NCBI GenBank assembly: GCA_027886175.1
Contig: JAJNNQ010000040.1
Location: 21,100,001-21,164,000, forward strand
Reading direction: 5' to 3'
Source: Phylloscopus collybita
Lineage: Eukaryota > Chordata > Aves > Passeriformes > Phylloscopidae
DNA length: 64,000 nt
The notes under the pieces were generated by a model that did not search any database, was not told where the DNA came from, and saw only the letters and a list, made by a program, of their open reading frames with translations. Both the position numbers and the translations under genes were made by a program. Positions 1 to 10,656 of this stretch are shown in pieces (position 1 is the stretch's first letter; every line of letters starts with the position of its first letter).

Positions 1-1004
1 CACTGTGTGACATGACCAGCTATGCACTCTAGCTACCAATTCAATCCAGTCTAGTCCACAACTACTTTCATTTCCTATAACATAGAGAGACAATGAGCTT
101 ATTCACAATTCATTCCAGAAGAGCAAAATAGACATGTAAATTATCTAAACCATAAATGGATAGTAACTTGACACAGTTCAAGATGGAATTACTGGGAGTT
201 TTGCTACATCCACCTAACTAAATCTTTTACTCTACATGCCAGCAGCCAGCTAGCAGACAGAACAGCATCACCTTTTAGGGAATATACAGCTCTGCAGAGC
301 AACATACACAAAATGTGAATGATGGTGGAGCATTTCATTTGTAGACTGTACCAGGCCAAAACATGCAATAGAAATTTGAATACACCATCTTCTGTGTTCA
401 AAACTTTGTCAAAAGTTCCCTGGAGTAGGATGTGAATTCTGCCTCAGGCACACTGACGTGACTGTCTTTGGTCTTTGATACGTCTAAAGCTATTAAGGAA
501 AAATGTTGCTGACACTCTAAAATTAAAAGAAAGATAACATCAATTTCACATTTTTTTTCTCACATAGATTGTAAACAAAAATATATTAAGCTTAATCACT
601 CCCAAGTGGAACTGCAAGTGAAAGATGATTGCAACTCACAGTTTAGTTCCCTGAGATTAATAGGGAAGTTGATTTTAACTTTGAAATCATTGCTTTAAAC
701 TGTAGTACATTAATGTCTTGAAAGATTAATTACACAATACCCCTTAAAACTTTCATTTTGTTAAGCACTACTTGTTCCTAATTATTCTTACAGCCAACTT
801 TGAAAACACCCTCATGGGCATCAAAAGAGATAAAAAAAAAGACACTGCCTTTTAATTTAAACAGTATCAGCCCTATCAGATCCATCTAAGTCCCTTGGCT
901 TTCCTTTCAAAGGGAACTTTTCCCAGTTGCAGGCAACAAATCTGCTGGCTGCTTCCAGCCCCGTAGCACCGCAACACTAAATCTTTAGGAACTCCTGACT
1001 TCTG
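1..1004. other. AT-rich non-coding DNA, probable ADGRG6 intron 1
   Basis: No exon with good splice sites or a recognisable protein segment is visible on either strand. If the splice donor at 1904-1909 is the end of ADGRG6 exon 1, this stretch is the start of intron 1 of that leftward gene. I looked for the cysteine-rich CUB-domain exon that follows the signal peptide in ADGRG6 and did not see it. The 65-residue open frame at 204-401 has no family features. Confidence 0.5.
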
Positions 1005-1354
1005 CCTTAACTTGACGGCGCGGTGTGAGAACCCCTTGCCCTTTTCACTTGCACCGATTCCCTCGGGTGCATCCCCAGGCTCTCGCTCCTGGCTGTGAAC
1101 GCACCGGCGGAACGCCTAACCCCAAACCTCACTACCTCGCCTTACATTCGGCGGGGGACAGTCAGTAAAGGAGAAATCTCCCGGGGAAGGCGCCCGGAGG
1201 CCAGGGCACTGTCCGGCCCGGTGACTCCGGCAGGAGGGGGAGCCCCCGGCCCGCCCCTCGCCCCCCGAGGGCGGCGGGGCCCCGCGCTGCCCCCGCTCCG
1301 TGCGCTGCGAGAGCGGCGGCGGGGCTGCCAATGCTTTGTGGAGCCCGCCCTGCC

Positions 1355-1394
1355 CTCCCTCTCCCTTCCCCTGCTCTCCCTCTCCCTTCCCCTA
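1355..1394. repeat. Tandem polypyrimidine duplication in the CpG island
   Basis: An 18-base C/T-rich unit at 1355-1372 is repeated exactly at 1376-1393, giving a 21-bp period. The pyrimidine run continues on both sides (about 1353-1404) with very few interruptions. Such mirror-like homopyrimidine tracts near promoters can adopt non-B structures; that consequence is inference only. Confidence 0.8.
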
Positions 1395-1909
1395 CTTTCT
1401 CCCTACTTGTGCTGGCACCTCACCTGGAAGGCTGCCTGTGGTGCCAGGGCTCCTCGACGTGAGCGGCCGAGAGGAGCCGAGAGGCCGGGGCCGGGCGGAT
1501 GCGGGGGCACCGCCGCTCAGGGCAGGCGGCCAGCGGGGCCAAGTGTTTCGCTGCTTGTCCGCAAGCACGGGGAAATCCACCAGAGCGGTCCTAAGGGACG
1601 GCGTTAGGGTGCCCTGGAAAGGCATCGGCCGCCCGGGAGCCGACAGGGCGGCCGCCGACGGACACGGAGCCCGGTCGGGGCACAACCCTGCCAGCCCTGC
1701 CCTCCGAGCTCCCGGCCTGAAACTTCCCCGTTTCCCCATTCTTTCAGCCCTACCTACCTGCACGGCTCAGCCCCGACATTACTCACCACCCGCCGTGGGT
1801 GGTGGGGAAGCCCTGCCGATCCGCCCGGCGGTGCACAGCCCGCGGGGCTCCCCCAGCGCCCCGGGCGGCAGCCGCAGCCCTGGCCCCGGAGCCCCGAGAA
1901 GAGACTTAC

Positions 1910-2100
1910 ATGGTGACATTACGGGGCGGCTCTCCTCCGGGTCTCAGCAACCATCCTCCCGCGCTGCCGCTCGCTCTGCCTCTGGCCCGCTCCCTGGCCG
2001 GCTCCTCGCTAAGGTCATCGCTCCTTGCCCACCTCTCTTCCACGCCCGCGCCGATCCGCTCCTCCTCCGCCGCGATGCTTCTCCCACCCCGCGCCGCGGC
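1910..2100 (-). other. ADGRG6: Putative first exon (3' end at 1910) with uORF, ADGRG6 side
   Basis: On the minus strand a consensus donor GTAAGT (1909-1904) follows an exon end reading CACCAT. Just before it, an ATG at 1954-1952 opens an 11-codon frame ending in TAA at 1921-1919, and that stop overlaps a second ATG (1919-1917) as TAATG. A third candidate start is the CACCAT at the exon end, which would become a Kozak-like CACCATG if exon 2 begins with G. The 5' boundary is not visible, so the 2100 limit is arbitrary within the island. The product should be adhesion G-protein coupled receptor G6 (CUB, pentraxin, GAIN and 7TM domains), but none of those domains is in this window. The exon is supported by one splice site plus synteny only. 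Confidence 0.4.
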
Positions 2101-5024
2101 GGGACCTGCCTCTCTCTTTGCACAAGTCGGGGAAACTTCGGTGCGGAGGGAAGCCGCCCCGCCCGCTCCCCGCAGTCAGGTGGCGGCCCCGGCGCGGCCC
2201 CGCGGGCTGGCCCGGCCCACCGCGCTCCGGGGGCAGGACGGGGCCCGGCCGGCCGGGGGCCCCTCCGAGGAGCTGCTCCGCGGCACCGGCGGCGCTCCGG
2301 GGACAGGGGTGCCCAGCCCCGGAAAGGCGCTCCCCGGGCGGCACCACACGGCACCTTCCAGGCTGCCACCGCCGTGCGGCGACCCGGCTCACTGGTTAGG
2401 GGAAGGGGTGTGCAGTCCCCAAACACCTCGCGGGAGATGATACCCTTAGGCCCAAAGCCACCCGCAAAAGACACGGGCCACCTCTGAGAAGCTTCCGTAG
2501 TGGGGACACTGCCCTTGCCGGTCACGGCGCCCTGAGCGTGTGGCACCACGCAGCATCCCAGTGGCAGCAGGGCCCTGGGGACAAGCAGACCCTGCACACT
2601 GCGCACTGCAGAGGGGAGCGCACACAAGCCCACCTACTCGCCTCAAGAAAACAAACTGTCTCGCTGTGTCCCAGAGCTGCTGGCACGGACTCCAAGGCAC
2701 TGGAAGTGTGTCGGTTTCCTTTGAAGCACAGAACACACTAGGGACACTAAGATGGGTGGGTGGAGGTGATGCAGCTCTGACCCACTTTAAAGCGTGGAAG
2801 GCGGTGTGCTGCTCCCACAGAATGCTGGCCCACACCTCACTCCTGGGTAGCGTTCTAGGAGGATGATAGTTTGCACCTTTTGCTAATGATCCTGAGTTGC
2901 TTTGCTCAATTAAAATCTGTGGGACATGGGACTGCACTGCAGGTAGGTAGGAAAGCATTGAAGTGATAGAAAAACAAAAGGTCATCAGAAAAATCCAAAA
3001 TTTTCACAGTACTCCATGGATCTGAGCAGGCAGGATTAGGAAGGATAGGGAAATAAAAGACCTGGCACAGCAAATCATTCAATGAAGTTATCGGCATGCA
3101 ATAACAATTAAAAGCACACAGTTCCCATTAAAAAAAAAATTTTTAAAACCCCAATAAATTTTTCATTAACTTTATACTGAACATTAATATTCACTTATTC
3201 TGGTCAATTTTTATTCTCTGTCCTTAGAACCAGTACATCTGTAGGCTTGATTTCATTGTAAATTCCTGGCACTGAACATGGGTGCAAGAACTGCTGGGAC
3301 TGGGTTAGCCAAATCCACATGGACAATGGTGCAGGCTGGGACAGCATCAACCTACAAGTTCTTGCCACTGGGTTTATTGTACACCTGGAGATTATTACAT
3401 TTTCCTCATGTGCACTGCAAAGTCTGTGTTTCTAGAATGCACAGGACTCATTCACTGTACATGAGCTCAGTATCTCCTGGGCATATTGAACACACCTGGT
3501 ATGAGATGTACGCAGTAAATCCAGAGCATCTGGAAGAAATCAATCTGCCTTTCATGTCCAGATTAGTGATACATGTGTAGTGTTTATCTGCTGGCTGCAT
3601 TGGAAACTTACATCTTCCTTCCCTACCCCTGTCATGTTTTTGTTCAGCTATTTCTTGGTTAATTCTCCTGTTCTGATTTTGCTGTCATACACTTTTGCAA
3701 ACATCAATCTACTTACCCCTCCACAGCAGGAGCACTGCTGCTTCTGGATCCCAAACTGAACACTGCCCAGCGAGAAATGCCTGTGATGTCCAGTGGGGAT
3801 AATGTGCAGTGCAGATTTTCTGGACAATGAAGTAGCATGTTTCTGAAGATGGTCTCAGAGCTGCGGAGTAGTGAAGGGAACCCTATCACTAATGAGAAAA
3901 TGCCAATCATTATCTGGCAGCAGCTCACTGGGCCACATCTGCCTTTAATCAATAGTGAAACAACTCGGCATGGTGTGGGTAGTTGGGCTGCATTTCTGGC
4001 TGCTGCTTAGCAAGAGTGAGTCTCTGTGTAGATCACAGTGATTTTAAGATCTCTGTCTCAGCATGAGAAACCGCAGGCTACATTACAACACCCAACTCAG
4101 GTTAACATTGCAGGCTGTCTTTTGCACAATGTGATTAAGAGGAAAAAAAATTACACAAGTCTGGGAAGCAGTGCTATCACCAGAAGGGTTCTTTACTTTG
4201 ACATCTAGTGAGCAACACCCACAGAAAGTCAAGCAGCTCTTTTTATTCTTTTCTTACCACATCTGTAGTCACAATGTAGCTTTGTATTTATTTTTATTAC
4301 ACCTTAAGCAAGTGGGGTCTGAATATTCTTAGGTAAAGGGGTAGCATATTCTTCAAAGATTGCAGAGTGTTTCATGAATATTATGAGATGATTAGTGAAA
4401 TATTTTGCATGAGTTTATAGGCCCCTGTTTTTTTGCCTTTGTTCATGTATTTCTGTGAACTTACGGCTAAGGTGATTTCCTTTACATTTCGTGCAACTTT
4501 GCATCAACTCCTTTAAATATCTTATAAGAATGTTAAAGGACACTTCATGAAATAATAGTATGAAATACCATATTTTATGTCTGGATACTTCATTTTAATA
4601 TTTGAGACACGTGATTTTTTTGAGGAACTTTTGTTTTGAAAATCTCTATTATATCAATTGCATTTAGGAAAATCTGTGTTTATTTTCTAGAGAAGTGCAA
4701 ATACTGAAACTGTATTGGCTGTAACAGTGTAAAAGAGAAAACAATCTGAAACAAAAAAAAAAAAGGAAGCTGAAAATATTAGTGCATTAAAAGTGCTATA
4801 AGCTCATGACGAAAATTCAAGGTCATATGCATTCTCAAAAATTCCAAGGGAAAAAAAATGGCCTTGCATTCTACAACTATTCTGGCTTTATGTCTGGTCA
4901 TTCTCATATCTTGAAGAAAACATGCTATATACCCACAGCTAAGTCTGAAAGTTCAAAGGTAACATCCCAAATGCTGGTTTTGAGGATAGAGGTTTGGGCA
5001 TTGGTCTAAAAAGTGAAGTGGCAC

Positions 5025-5064
5025 AATTGATGTGAATTGGTGGTAACAACAGTTCACATCAATT
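5025..5064. repeat. Inverted repeat, 12-bp perfect arms
   Basis: AATTGATGTGAA at 5025-5036 is the exact reverse complement of TTCACATCAATT at 5053-5064, separated by 16 nt. A second, weaker pair (GGATTC and GAATCC) follows at about 5069-5092. No poly(A) tail or target duplication was found, so a transposon origin is not established. Confidence 0.85.
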
Positions 5065-7318
5065 TAAAGGATTCAAGAATTCACATGAATCCAATAATTA
5101 CTTCATACTTTTGACATATAGCTCTGTTTCACGATGCTTTTACATAAACTGATTTCATAAATTGCATAAAGTAATCTCTCTTGCAGCTTTTCCTTTTTAA
5201 GACCCTTTTGTCCCTCTAAAGATGACTTAACTAGCTCCCAGATTTCCCAGCACCAATCAGCCTTGTTTGCCCCTCTCTGGGTGACAGCTGAACCCATTTG
5301 TCACAGTCCGGAGGACAATCTGACCAAACCTCCAGGCTTTTCTACTTTCAGAAAGTCTCTAAGCAGCTCATGTTTCCTTATTTTCCCTTATCTGAGAGAG
5401 TAAGGGCCTTACCTTTCCGTTTCACGTGTAAATGCAGCGCAAACGGGATCAGGAGTGTCTTTTTCTTTATTTAGGTTTTGGTTGTTTTTTTTTTCTGAAG
5501 AAATGTTTTCCCTTCAGATTTAAAATGCCAGGGCTTGGCCAGACAGGGCTTGTTCTCGTTAGTAAGGTGCTGAAGATGGGTCAAGTCAGTTTTCACTGTG
5601 GGCCTTAATGCAGTGGTTTCACTAAGTGCTGGGCAGGGATGGCTGGATGCTGGGTGAGTGAGCCTGTTTCACAGCCTGCTAACCCAGTAGATAAGGGCAA
5701 ATGGCACACAGTTTCTGTGCTTAACCAAGTACCAAGCCAGAATGGTTTTCCAAGAATTTGAGAGGCAAGGGAATTGCGAGGACTGTATTGACTAATGTTT
5801 GTAAGGGGTGAATCTGCCTGTAAATTATTGCACTGACCTATATGTTCTTGAATTTAGGTTTTTGTCTCCTGAAAACAAGCATAAAGTGAATTGTAATTCT
5901 AATGTATTTCTACAATGCATGTGCAGTATTTCAGGGGCTATACATTCATATATTTATCTCATTTGTTACCTTCTCTATGTGTTTTCATGTGCATAAAACT
6001 TAGGCTATGAAATATTTCCTGTCAGGGAGGTTACCAGCAGCTAAAATGCTGTGCTTTGTGCCAGATGAGATGTCTTTGATGAAGTGCTGAGAGCATGGCA
6101 CATACTGCCCTCCCTAAAATTCTGTAAAATCTGTGACCTCAAACAAAGCAAGAGACAGATCAGGCAGCAAATTAATTTGGATAGTTTTTACAAACCATTT
6201 CATGTCTTTGATCACTATCTTGTTTTCTGAGCCCATTTCAACTCCTTACTGTTGATCAGGCACTCCAGAGGTCCTGAACCTTAGCCTGCTGGGGCATGCT
6301 GCCACTGGTGTTTTTCCACACATTTCTGATCTGTGAGAGGATGATGGAGGTCCCTGCTTCCTGAACTTTCATTTCTGTAAAGGGGAAGAGGAACCTCATA
6401 ACTATTTTCTAGCTTCAGATGAATGAACTTGGGAGGGGTGCTCACTTTGCATGGTGATGCACTCTTGCTATAAAGGAGTCTGTAGGATGATGTTGCTATC
6501 AGTAAAGAAAAATCAGTAGCCTGAATCTGAATCTGAGCTGGTGTCTGGTGTTCAAACAGCAAGATAACTGGTAAAAAAGAGCTTGTATAATCAGAGGTTA
6601 TGCAAAGAGAATCTGTCATTCGTGGTGTGATACAAAACACAGGGGGTAGAGACTCAGTAGTAAAAAGAGGGGCTTCGACAAGAGATAATTCATCTCTGCC
6701 AAGTACACTTTGAACTTAATAGATACCAGTCAACAGGGTAAAATCATTTATCTATCCAATTCTTTTGTCTAAAAATGTGCCTTTGTGGCTACAAGTCATT
6801 TCAAGCTGAGTTCATCACCACCTAAACTGCACCATCTCCTCAGTAGATCAATTCTAAAATTAGAGGTATTTAGAGAAGGCAACACTGATAGCTAGGGTCT
6901 CTCCCTGAGTGTTGGAAAGAAACACACTGATAATTTTGTACAAGACCATTTTCCCACCAAGATCTGTGTACAACCTATTCACGAATTAACAAATACTTGA
7001 CTGGAATAAATACTCGTCACTGAAAGATTCTAAAATGGCACTAAATTTAAATTTTTCTCCACATATGTTACTTCATGAATAACCAAATTCTAAGGAGCAA
7101 CAGGTTTCAGCTAAGCAGGCTATGTTTTTATGGTGCCAGTTGACTTGATTCATCTCTAATTCTAGAGTCTTGATCTTTTTTTCAGTCATGCCTTGGCCAG
7201 TTTGGAGGAGTTAAAAAAATAGTCATTCTTAACCTATTTTTAGAACCCAACTTTTCCTTTAATTCAACTTCTGGGCAGGATTTCTCACTTCCGTTTTCTG
7301 TCCAGATGTTAAATATTT

Positions 7319-7385
7319 GGAACAACTGGAAGAAAATCTGACCTCATGGTATTTCCATCAGGTTCCACTAGTGGAACAACTGGAA
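7319..7385. repeat. Local duplication containing a 16-bp palindrome
   Basis: The 13-mer GGAACAACTGGAA occurs at 7319-7331 and again at 7373-7385, each followed shortly by CCTCATG. Between the copies lies the perfect palindrome GTTCCACTAGTGGAAC at 7362-7377, so part of the second copy is also one arm of the palindrome. Confidence 0.85.
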
Positions 7386-10300
7386 ACCTCATGAGGAAAG
7401 CCCTTCTCTAAGTGTTCAGACTAGTTTTGCAGACTCAAGAGCTTAGGAAACTTTGGATAAGTTTTGAGTAAGTATTGAAATATTTAGATGCTTATCAGAA
7501 TTGAAGCCAGACGCAACTGCATGGAAGTTCATTCATCACTCTTTATGGTAATAGCACAAGTGGTTAAAAATCATAGGATCACATAGAAATTGAAAATATT
7601 GCATGTTAATCATATGTAATTAATTATTTCCCATGTCATAAAAATAATATACTCCCATGCAGAATGGAAATCAAATGCTAAACACAAGTGCAACATTAAG
7701 TTACAAGAAGGGTTCAAAGAGCTAAGTTGTAGGGTGGAAGCAGAAAACATACAAATATATAAACTGTTCTAACTTTTAAGAAAATGAAAGAAAAAAAAAA
7801 GCTAGTACTGTTTGTGATTAACTAGCTATCCATAGCTCTTTTGAAACTTTTCACTGTGTTCAGGCTGAAACCGCAGGAATTTCACACCAATGTTTTAAAA
7901 CATTACTGCAAAGTAATTTTTTTTTGAGATATGAATAAAAGTCCTTGCAATTTCAGTTTTCAATAAATTATACAGAAAACTCAACCAAACAAAACTACCC
8001 AATAATTTTTCAGAAGTATGTGAAAATTTGACCTGCCTTCAGAACTTGGATTCCATTTCCTCTGCATATGTGTCATGACAAATAACAGAAGCATATACTA
8101 TCTGTTCCACAAGACGAGGAAGAAACGAGACAATTTCTTGAGCCTGAAGAACATAATGGACTGATACAAGTAACACTTGGTCTGACAGACTTCAGCTCCT
8201 CAAATGGAATGATTAGGAATTCTTTAAAAGCTGAACTAAGTAGGAGAGACTGGGGTGTGAATTTGGAGCAGCAATTAAATCCATGCTTTGGACTTGCAGG
8301 TCCCAGGCAGTATGAGAACAGTAAATTGAAATTAAAAAGTGCTTTCCATTAAAAGAATGATCTGAGAAAAACAGTCCAAACCCTGAACATTTCAATGTAC
8401 ATTTTGAATTACTCTCACCTACTCTCACCATTATATCTGAATGGTTGATTACACAGTACTCTTGAGTGAATACTTGGATTTAGTGTAATGTTCCAAAAGG
8501 GGAGCTGACAGAAAGAGAGATTAAGGGCCAAATTACAGAAAAGTACCCTCATAATAAGTGTCCACCCTAAAAGTCTTAGGGTATTATTTTCCCTTGTGAA
8601 TTTTGTGCTATATTTATAACATTTCTGATTTTTTTAAAATGTAGAGCTCAGTCTTCCTCGTAGCAAAAATTAATAGGGAAGTGGAAGTGCATCAGTAATG
8701 ATTTTTTTTTTCATTCTAAAACACTACAGCAGCAGTAGGAACAAGTTCTTCATATCTTCCTTAAAGTGGTTTTTGTCTGCCTTCAGCTCCTTTCTCCTGA
8801 GTCAGTCCCCTTTCCTCACTGGTTTCAGATATTGCATGCAGTGAAGGGGCATCTCAAATACTAAAAGTAATTGTGATTCTTGCACGTGCACATACAGACA
8901 CCTGTCAGTGAACAGAGCCAGAACCCTGAGGAGGGTATGGTGAGAACTGGAAAGTTGTATCACAATATATATTGTTACATGGCTACTTAAGCATGTCCAG
9001 CTCACTGAGCTCCACTTGAAACTGGATCACCCACCTCCAGAACCTCCAGTGAAGCCACCATATCTTACTCCAAGTTGACCTGACACAAATACAACATCCT
9101 GCAACTAAAGGAGAAAAAACTGTGAGGAAAAGCAGCTAATCTGAAACATGTTATAATTTGTTTACTCAAAAGAATACCACTGAGATGAGCCAAAAGGAGC
9201 TCTGAATCACTAGGTTAATGTGTATTTGTCTCACCCAAACCTGAACTTTTCTGTATGATGATGTAGGAATCCACACCTCTGCTAACCTCCTGGCTATTTC
9301 TTCTTTGTGTCTTCTCTTTTCCTTTCACAGGCAGAATGTAATTGAAACCAAAGGTAAAAGTCAGTGAAAAAACCCTGAAAAGCAAAGGCACAACCTCATT
9401 AAGAGAGTGCTACTGGAACAGGAGTATGTTTTTGTGATTGTGTGATTGTGGGGGATGAGAGCTATCAGTGGTTCCACAGACTAGCTGCAAAACAGGGAAA
9501 GGAAGTCAGCAATGGAAAAACAGAAAAACAGACACCAAAGCTGTATGGACAGCTTTAATTCAGAATTGTCATGGAAGACCTAGTCTAACATCTGAACGTG
9601 TTCAATTCATTGTGAAAGCTGAGCTAGATGCATGGTTTTGATTTATTTCTTTTGAAACACTGCTATGAGTCTCATCATAGAAACAAGACTTGGTGTATTT
9701 CTACTGCAATGTCAAGGTCCTCTGAATTTTCCATTTAGTGAGGGGTAATTAAGACTATGTTTGTAGGCTGTTCCTTTTACATGTCATAGCCCAAGTCACA
9801 CTTCATTTTCTTTTTGAAGTATTTTAAATCCTGTGTGAAATTTTATGCATTTTCTTACATTTTTTACTGTAGAGTAAGACAGTAAAATACCATACAATAT
9901 AGTTTCAGGAACTGAATCAATGTAATGTTATAGTGTTAAATCTATGGGGCATGTGGTGGATGGTTGTATCAATACTTTTTTCCTTAATTTAAGAGAGAGT
10001 GCATGAGAAAAAGAATTGAGGCTGTATTTCTTCATAAGGAATAAATAAGTCCTGGAAAATTTTGTGGGGAAGGGGAAAGAAATAAAGAATGTCTAGTTCC
10101 CTAACTCAAAATTAGGGCTTGGCAAGTCATAGGAAAATACGCAAAGAGAGAAGAACATATTTTCCATTTAACCCTGTGTGAAACTTCGGTGTTCAATTCT
10201 TACAATTATATTTTTTTGAGCCCTCTTTCCCCCTTCTTTCTTTCCCACCCTGTTTCCCCCCACTTCCTTGCCCCTTCTCATTGCACCTTCCCCCTACAAA

Positions 10301-10610
10301 TAGTTGATCTTCAATTAGAGATTCCAAAATAAAAGTTATTCAACTTCACTCTATATTAAGAACTACTTAAGTGAAAAAAAGACATAACTTTTAAAGTATC
10401 AAAAAAATCTGTATTTTGCAGGTGTTTTGAAAAATAGTAAGATTAAGTTTGAAGAAAGAAAAAAAAAATAAAACAAACTCTGAAAACACAAACTCCAAGC
10501 TTGTATTACCTAGGTAGATTCAGTCATTTCCCTGAATTGTACTGAAACTTTCCAAACATCATAGAAAGAACAAACTGTATTCCAGAACAGTCAGTCAAAG
10601 CCTCTATGTG

Positions 10611-10656
10611 AGAAAAAAAAAAAAAAAGAAAAAAGAAAAAAAAGAAGAAGAAAACC
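10611..10656. repeat. A-rich low-complexity tract
   Basis: A long A run interrupted by single G residues and ending in GAAGAAGAAA. No retroposon body is recognisable on its 5' side, so it is called simple sequence rather than a retrogene tail. Confidence 0.9.

Larger units (their letters stand above)
1005..2440 (-). promoter_or_regulatory. ADGRG6: CpG island, probable ADGRG6 promoter
   Basis: This is the only long GC-rich, CpG-dense block in the window; flanking DNA is strongly AT-rich. It contains many GC-box-like GGGCGG or CCGCCC cores (for example around 1270-1280 and 1923-1929) and no obvious TATA box, the usual look of a broadly expressed vertebrate CpG promoter. The long open frames across it in several frames and on both strands (such as 1300-2487 plus) follow from GC-rich DNA having few stop codons, and none matches a family I know. 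The gene assignment rests on synteny: VTA1 is followed by ADGRG6 in the same orientation in human, and here VTA1 runs leftward with this island about 36 kb beyond its end. Seen: the island and a minus-strand donor. Inferred: gene identity. A plus-strand or bidirectional non-coding transcript is also possible. Confidence 0.65.

Noticed and set aside
1095..2487. Long open frames on both strands, up to 395 codons
   Set aside because: They overlap each other in many frames within a CpG island, are low-complexity proline/arginine/glycine-rich and match no family; open frames are expected in GC-rich DNA.
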